DNA from: Malania oleifera
Lineage: Eukaryota; Streptophyta; Magnoliopsida; Santalales; Ximeniaceae
Reading direction: 5' to 3'
Assembly (NCBI RefSeq): GCF_029873635.1
Contig: NC_080419.1
Location: 63,833,040 to 63,897,039, forward strand
Length of the DNA stretch: 64,000 nt
This document shows, one piece after another, positions 57,994 to 64,000 of this stretch. Made by a program: the position numbers and the translations under genes. Positions within the stretch are counted from its first letter, which is position 1. Each line of letters begins with the position of its first letter. The notes below the pieces were generated by a model that saw only the letters and a program-made list of their open reading frames with translations, did not search any database and had not been told where the DNA came from.

Positions 57994-60900
57994 TCAAACT
58001 TCGAGAGAAATTCTTGTTTTAATTGGCTTTAGCTTCAAACCCATGCTCTCTGGTGAAAGAAGTTCCGGGGAGATACACGAGGGACTCAAAGGGCTTCTTG
58101 GGCTAACACTTGTCTGGGATGGTCTGGAAAAGCCATATCCCATTAGGAAGTATTCCAAGGGTATCAACATGGCATGGGGCTGCTCCTCAGTCACCAACGA
58201 CCCGCACGCCTGCACCTATGATTGAGAAGCATGTGCCCCACACATTTCAGTAAGCATAGTTCAAACCAATTCAACAATCCATGCATTGGTGCAGGCAGGT
58301 TCATTATCACTAGAACTTTCAAGTATATAGAAAAGTATGCAACAATAGATACCTCAACTAAGGCACAGTGTCTCCTATTTAGTTTAGAAGCCATGCAGAG
58401 AGCCTCAGAGTGGAAAGGGGAATTCTCCCCAACAAATAATAGTGAACGACATTGCAGTTTCTTCAATCCTTCAGTTATGTCCGGTCTCCTGCCAAACGAC
58501 CAAATCAAAAGAAATAGGAGTGCATAAGCAGTGTCAACACAGATTTTAAGACTATCAGCAGCAGAGCATGACAATTTCTGATAGGAGGCATAATTTATTC
58601 CCACTCAACATTGCCACATTGTTTTAGTGGAATGGGAAAAAAGAGAGAACAATCATGGAAGCAGCTTTTACCCATTAATTGCTTCAACAAACTGCAAAAC
58701 ATTTGAACTCCGTCTCTCATCAAGCAACTGATAAAAGAATATAATATACATTAGGAAAATCAGAATAGTGGGTATCCTTTGAAATCCTACTGTCATTCTG
58801 GCTGATTATTGCAAAGCATTATTGTGTTATTGCAAGTAATAGGGTGTGCAAAAAAAGATTGGAGAACTAACTCTTCTGCAAGCTTGAACTATTTCTGACT
58901 CTGTTACTTGGGCATTGCCACGGACTTCCTGCCATATCATTTGAATCCAATTGGTCAACCTGGCCTAATTTTGGAAATAAAAATTAGGAATATTGTGCAC
59001 ACAAGATTACCTTGCTGAAGTATCGCATAAGCAGTAATTCCTTCACTATGCCACACATGCCATGGAAGTAGAGTAAATTTGAAACCACCTGCATATGATA
59101 ACAGTCTTATGTAAGAATTGTCTTCAACCATTAAACAAGCTATGTAAAGGTTCAGAAAAGAAACCTTATTATACAACCATTCTGCCCAAGAGGGTGCTTT
59201 ACATAGAGGTGAAACAAGGATCAACCCAAGAATACGTTGCTTATACTTCATCTGGGATCAGTTGGACAGAACCCGAATAGATGAGCCCTAAATTTCCAGA
59301 ACAAAAACTAGAAGCAGTTTTGAAACAAATCATGAATGCCATTCCAATGTAGGTAACTTACAGCAAAAAGGGTAAGTATGTAAGCACCAGCTGTTACCCC
59401 CATACACATAACGGCATCAAGTCTGCAGAAAAAATTACGAAAGTAATGCTGGATTGCTTTATATTTACCCAAGAAAATAGAATTATTTTTAAAAAAGAAA
59501 ATAATCATTAGATTAAAGATAGCAGAACTATGATTATTTTTGTGTTGTACATCTATTTTTACATCTTCAGAAAATAAGTCACTGGCTAATTGAAAATACA
59601 AATAAACAATTTTGAAAGGACAGATAATAATAGTGAGCATACCCAAAAAAATCTAGAACCTCAGCAATCTGATCTGCTAGGTCATCAACAGAAAGCACAG
59701 AGCTGGGCCTAATTGCAGCAGCTCCCAACTGCAACAGCTCTTGAAGAATGTCCCAGATGAGGAACAAAATAAATGAAAATATCAAAAAGTAGGAAAAAGG
59801 ACTAACACATGCACAAAACACAAGAAAACAAGCATAACCCAAATCTGCAGGAAGTCACCAAGCCACAGACCTCATGCCCAGGATGACTGATATGATAAAT
59901 ACAGAAATTATGGAGAAGCAAAGCTGATGCTTCTGGGAAAAAAAATAACCCTTGAAAGCATGACATATCTGCACAATGGCACACAGGCAATTAAGTTAGA
60001 TTATCCTAGTATGATATTAAAAAATATGAAACATCTGAATGCCACTCCAGTGCCACATATGTAGTATAAGACACCTATAAACTTCTCTTTACAATAATGA
60101 ATAATAATTTTAATTTCCCTCCAAAGCATAGTGGACCGATATATTTTGATAAGAATGTTTATGGAAAGATCCTGGTCTATAATGCAAAAAATTTACACTA
60201 GTTTAGCTCCTCACTTATAATTTTGGAAATATATAAATTTTTAAAAATTAATTAGTCCGACCACAATTTTCCAAAATTTGGGTACCATAGGGGCCATTTT
60301 TCCCATACAGATTTTAAAACAAAGAATATTAAGACGTCCAAATTCTGAAACAACTTCTTCTGGATTGTTAATTCCATTACCAAAAAGTAAACGGTACAAC
60401 AACATTAGATGGAAAGTTGGAAACTCAAAAATGTCAAAAAAATAAAAATAAAATAAAATAAAATAAAATAAAAAAATGACAAAAATACAATAATAAAAAT
60501 TTTGAATTTACTAACAGCTTAGAGCTAAATCAGGGTAAGTAACAAGGGCTGGCTTGTCCGGGTCCCCAAACACTGCAACATACACAGATCCAAAAACCGT
60601 TTCCACGAGGTGCTCCTATAAATAGATCGTAGAAGACAAGAATAAACAAGTGTTTAGAAACAAAAATTGGGAGAATCAATACAAATATTTTTGCAGAAAC
60701 TAATCTAACAATATATTTACATTCAACAAAACGGCACCCGTAAAGCCAGTTTAACAGTTTTTTGTGTCATTTCTCATATAAAACAGATCAGGCCTACAGG
60801 TAAGTATATTCAGTAACCCAATTAAGATTCCCATACTACAGCTGTCCCTCTTCAACCAACCTACTTTTACAGTTAAGATTATAATCTTCCTTCAAAAAAA

Positions 60901-62259
60901 AAAAAAGTGTAAGCTTTTTCCCAGCATTTCTTAAGGGACTGACTATAAATTGATCTATGAACTAATCGAAGTTTAATTCAAGAGGCTCCATTCAGAAGAT
61001 GTAAAAAGGAAAAAGTGTAGTAAATACGTACTATGCTTTTGCATAGACTGAGAAATAGGAAAGCAGTAAAGATAGAAATTAAGGATCTATTAATTGAGAA
61101 AATAAGCTATATCAGAGCCAAATGAAAATGGATGCCTGTCTCAAATCCCATGATAAAATATAATAACAACAACCATGCAGAGAACCAATGAGACAACCAA
61201 TAATGTCCCATTTGAACATACTTTACCAATTTTATTTTTAACTGTAAGAAAAAAATAATAAACAATTGAAATGCTGATGAAGATGCATCCAATGCATGCT
61301 GCCGCGCTTGTTTTTGAGGAAGAAACATAATATTTTTAACAGCCAAAAAATACAGAAATCAAGCAAAAGAAACTTTTGAAGACAAGAAATATAATCACCA
61401 AATGTAGTAACAAGCTAGACCTCAAAAAATTTAAAGGCCCTATGCAATCACCCCTAAAAATTTACAAAAACTACCACACATAAAGCAGCATTAATTGAAT
61501 TTACAAATAAGAAAAATAACGGCCAAACAAATCAAAAACTCATTACAAGATAGAAATGCATAAATCAATAAACAACTAGGACGACATTCAAATAGAATGA
61601 AGCTAATAACTTCACATTGAAATTCAACCAAAAAAAAAGCGCATTAATACATAAATAATTGTGACCACCGCGTACTTGTTAAATAAATCAAAATGCAAGC
61701 AATATGTTTGCATTATTATGACATGTTACCTACCGAATATAGAATAAACAAGTAAAACCTTCATTATTTCTTCAATTGCTTAAAAAAAAAAACATATTAC
61801 AACAAACGAAAATTACATTTTACTTTCTTTTGGCTTATCTGAACTAGCTCCTCACCTCCAGGGTCAACAAAATACTCACTGTTTTCCCTACATTCCCAAG
61901 CACAAAGTAAAGTCTTCAATCGACACTTCCATAATTTTCAAACACCAACACCGAAACCGAAAATTTCTTTTCTATTCCTACACTTTCTCGGCACCCAAGC
62001 GGAGCATATATTTCGCTGCTTTACCAATCTAAACTTCCAAAATCTCCAAGAGAGGCGCAAAAACGATTTAGAAAACAGAACTCGAAGTCAAACCAAAACC
62101 AAAAGCCAGAAGTTTCCGAAAACTTGTTCAAGAACAGAAAACACAAAACAACATCACGAATAGCAAATGCAGGTTGCTATGTGGTTAGAAGAATCTCACC
62201 TGACCGCCTAGAGAAATTGTCTCCATATCTAGGGAGACGGAATCTCTAGAATCTCCCAT
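57994..62259 (-). CDS. NDL1: N-MYC downregulated-like protein, eleven exons
   Basis: NDR/NDRG family, alpha/beta-hydrolase fold. In Arabidopsis, NDL proteins bind the G-beta-gamma dimer and influence auxin transport. Coding exons on the minus strand: 62259-62200, 60615-60516, 59968-59871, 59728-59643, 59422-59362, 59251-59165, 59088-59011, 58928-58872, 58727-58672, 58488-58353, 58215-57994. All introns are GT-AG, and the joined frame gives 346 residues, the length I recall for Arabidopsis NDL1. Recognisable family text includes [46 protein letters not shown] and [11 protein letters not shown]. The nucleophile-elbow site reads GVTAG (residues 123-127), with no catalytic serine, as usual for this non-enzymatic family. 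The C-terminus is Ser/Pro-rich. The start is the first Met of a [19 protein letters not shown] leader. Which NDL paralogue it is cannot be settled by eye. No defect was seen. Confidence 0.93.
60616..62199 (-). other. Intron 1 of NDL gene
   Basis: A 1.58 kb first intron with GTGAG donor and TATAG acceptor on the minus strand, AT-rich throughout. It holds a short TAAAA tandem run (about 60442-60472) and no recognised transposon. Confidence 0.8.
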
Positions 62260-62279
62260 TGCCCCCGCCCTCTCCCTAG

Positions 62280-62302
62280 CTCTCTCTCTCTCTCTCTCTC
62301 TT
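62280..62302. repeat. CT microsatellite in NDL 5' leader
   Basis: A CT run (GA on the coding strand) lies 20-45 bases upstream of the start codon, within the expected 5' untranslated region. GA/CT tracts in plant leaders are common and can modulate expression; no effect is claimed here. Confidence 0.8.
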
Positions 62303-62350
62303 ACTGTGAATTTGCCAATTTGGAGATACTTTGGGATTTGGCTCGCGTAG

Positions 62351-62360
62351 CTTATATAAA
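62351..62360 (-). promoter_or_regulatory. Probable TATA box of NDL gene
   Basis: On the minus strand the sequence reads TTTATATAAG, about 92-101 bases upstream of the start codon. A start site about 30 bases downstream would give a leader of roughly 60-70 bases containing the CT microsatellite. It is the only strong TATA-like match close to the gene. Confidence 0.6.
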
Positions 62361-62587
62361 TCTCTGTCCCTTGGCTTTAAACTTAACCAAGGCACCGACG
62401 CTCCTACGCGTAGGCTCCCGAAGGGTCCGTACTAACCGGGGTAGAGCCTGAGACCATGGTTAAGTTCGAGCCGACAGAAATGTGAAATTACCAGAATATC
62501 TCTGGACATTGACTGGCTTTGTTTTCGTTTTTATTTATTCTATTTTGTTTTATTTGTAAGTAAAGAATTAAAATGCTATGCTGAATT

Positions 62588-63884
62588 TGTATGATCCTCT
62601 CTCACTTAGAGAGAGAGATAGAATTGTATTTGTATTTATAGGTAAACAATATTTAGTTACACGAAAATTCAAAATACAAAATTCAAACTTTCAAAATAAA
62701 AAATATAAAAATGAAACAAACATAGCCAATGAAAAGTTTGTTTGAGGTGTGAGATTCGGTTGCTGCAGGCTCGTTGAATATGGACTTGTTGTGACTGACT
62801 TTGAATTTAAACATTCGTTATTACTCCCCTGCAAGCTGAATGGGGCAGAAGTAACATTTAGCTTGTCCCGAAGAAATTGAAAACGTGCAAAGGGCAGAGG
62901 CTTAGTAAGAGCATCAGCAATCTGATCACGGCTTGAGAGGAACCGAACATCCAAGAGTTTCTGTTGCACTTTTTCATGTACAAAGTGATAGTCAATCTCC
63001 ACATGTTTCATCCGAGCATAAAACATAGGATTAGCATAAACGTAAATGGCACCCACATTATCACACCACAAAGTCAGAGGAAAGGACAAAGAAATGTCGA
63101 GTTCACAGAGCAAAGACATGACCCACGAGGATTCAGCAATGGCATTAGCAATTGATTTGTATTTAGCCTCAGTGGACAAACGTGCAACTGTAGGTTGCTT
63201 CTTAGAAGACCAAGAAATAAGGTTAGAGCCAAAGTACACACAGTATGCCCCAGTAGACTTACGATCATCAGTGCAACCCGCCCAATCAGCATCCGAGAAA
63301 ACAAATAAGCAACATGAGGAATCCCGACTGAAGAAGAGACCATAAGCAATGGTGCTTTTGAGGTAGTGAAGAATTCACTTAATAGTTGACCAATTATTAA
63401 CCGTAGGATGATGCATGACACACCTTATTGACAGCAAATGAGATATCACAACGGGTTAAAGACAAATATTGTCAGGCCCCAATAAGTATAACGTGAAGTC
63501 AGAGAAGATCGTGCTATCAAGATTTGAGAGTTTAGCTGTGGATGACATAGGAGAAGAAATAGGCTTAGCTTCAGCCATTTTAGTCCTCTGAAGGAAATTA
63601 TAGATGTATCAACGTTGACATAAGAAAAAGCCAGAAGTGGATCGGGTAGCTTCAACGCCCAAAAAATAATTGAGAAGACCCAAATCCTTAAGAGCAAATT
63701 CCTGATTGAGGGAAGTAATAAAGTCTGCAATGAAGGCCGCATGAGATCTTGTAACAATAATATCATCGACATATACTAAAACAAACATCTAAACCCTATG
63801 ATGATTATAAATAAAAAGGGAGGTATCGGATTTTGAGATAGTAAAACTATAATGTACAAGATAGTCATGAAGTCGAGCATACCA
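62588..63884 (-). mobile_element. Copia fragment (LTR, RNase H, RT)
   Basis: Minus-strand RNase H (SWSSKKQPTVARLSTEAKYK, then LTKPLPFARFQF) at about 62830-63240 and reverse transcriptase text at about 63240-63880. A presumed 3' LTR of about 230 bases (62588-62814) ends before the polypurine-like tract near 62825-62833. The element stops where a gypsy LTR begins at 63885; the rest is not in the window. It is broken, with several interruptions. Confidence 0.75.
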
Positions 63885-64000
63885 TGTAATAACCCAAGGA
63901 ATTTTTCAGCATCTCGTCGACGAACACAAGGGTTTCGTCGACGAGGGTTCTTGAATATATCGTCGACGAAGGCACATCTCGTCGACGAGAGGATACCAAG
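63885..64000 (+). mobile_element. Start of a gypsy-type LTR at window edge
   Basis: Starts TGTAATAACCCAAGG, the same opening as the LTRs at 9536-12104 (minus) and 23892-26341 (plus), and directly enters an array of TCGTCGACGA palindromes (four within about 90 bases). It interrupts the Copia fragment to its left and continues beyond the window. Confidence 0.65.

Noticed and set aside
58191-58604. 137-codon open frame on the minus strand
   Set aside because: It runs through NDL exon 10 and into flanking introns; only the exon part is real coding sequence.
59579-59990. Open frames of 62-87 codons on the minus strand
   Set aside because: They read through NDL exons 3 and 4 plus intron sequence, partly in shifted frames; the spliced model explains the conserved parts.

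Overview
The window is nuclear DNA of a flowering plant, most likely a eudicot. Two multi-exon host genes with plant-type GT-AG introns sit in a sea of LTR retrotransposons, with a few DNA-transposon derivatives, one SINE and many CT/GA/AT microsatellites. Nothing looks bacterial, organellar or viral beyond old retroelement copies. The species could not be identified from sequence alone.

Layout. 1-2100: microsatellites and unassigned DNA. About 2100-26341: a nested pile. A Ty3/gypsy Tekay-like element on the minus strand is split by a SIRE-type solo LTR (3009-5059), a solo-LTR-like insert (about 5905-6785), a roughly 10 kb Athila-like element (7799-17762) and a Copia/SIRE element (18026-23891). 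The Athila-like element itself carries a 2.6 kb gypsy LTR. A second copy of that gypsy LTR (23892-26341) abuts the SIRE element. 27299-31037: a non-autonomous Mutator-like element with long terminal inverted repeats, split by a 2.4 kb solo LTR. 31052-31657: a hAT-like MITE. 32178-39380: a glutathione peroxidase gene whose first intron holds a Copia element. 40308-46304: a Copia element carrying a SIRE LTR piece and a TRIM-like insert. 47518-47736: a tRNA-derived SINE. 47805-51765 and 52435-57711: two Copia elements with paired LTRs and target-site duplications. 57994-62259: an NDL (N-MYC downregulated-like) gene on the minus strand. 62588-63884: a Copia fragment, followed by the start of another gypsy LTR at the window edge.

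Both host genes look intact. The peroxidase model has six coding exons (204 aa), an N-terminal membrane anchor and all expected catalytic residues. The NDL model has eleven coding exons (346 aa). They are independent genes: one detoxifies lipid and other hydroperoxides using thioredoxin, the other belongs to a G-protein signalling scaffold family. The rest is best read as a record of transposition: seven elements have target-site duplications that can be read directly, which fixes their borders and nesting order.

I found no convincing new biological system. The most unusual patterns are a palindromic TCGTCGACGA array shared by LTRs of two different retrotransposon superfamilies, a second motif array (GCGACCGAAC-like) in the SIRE LTRs, the long-TIR Mutator-like element, and a TRIM-like insertion coupled to a small inversion.
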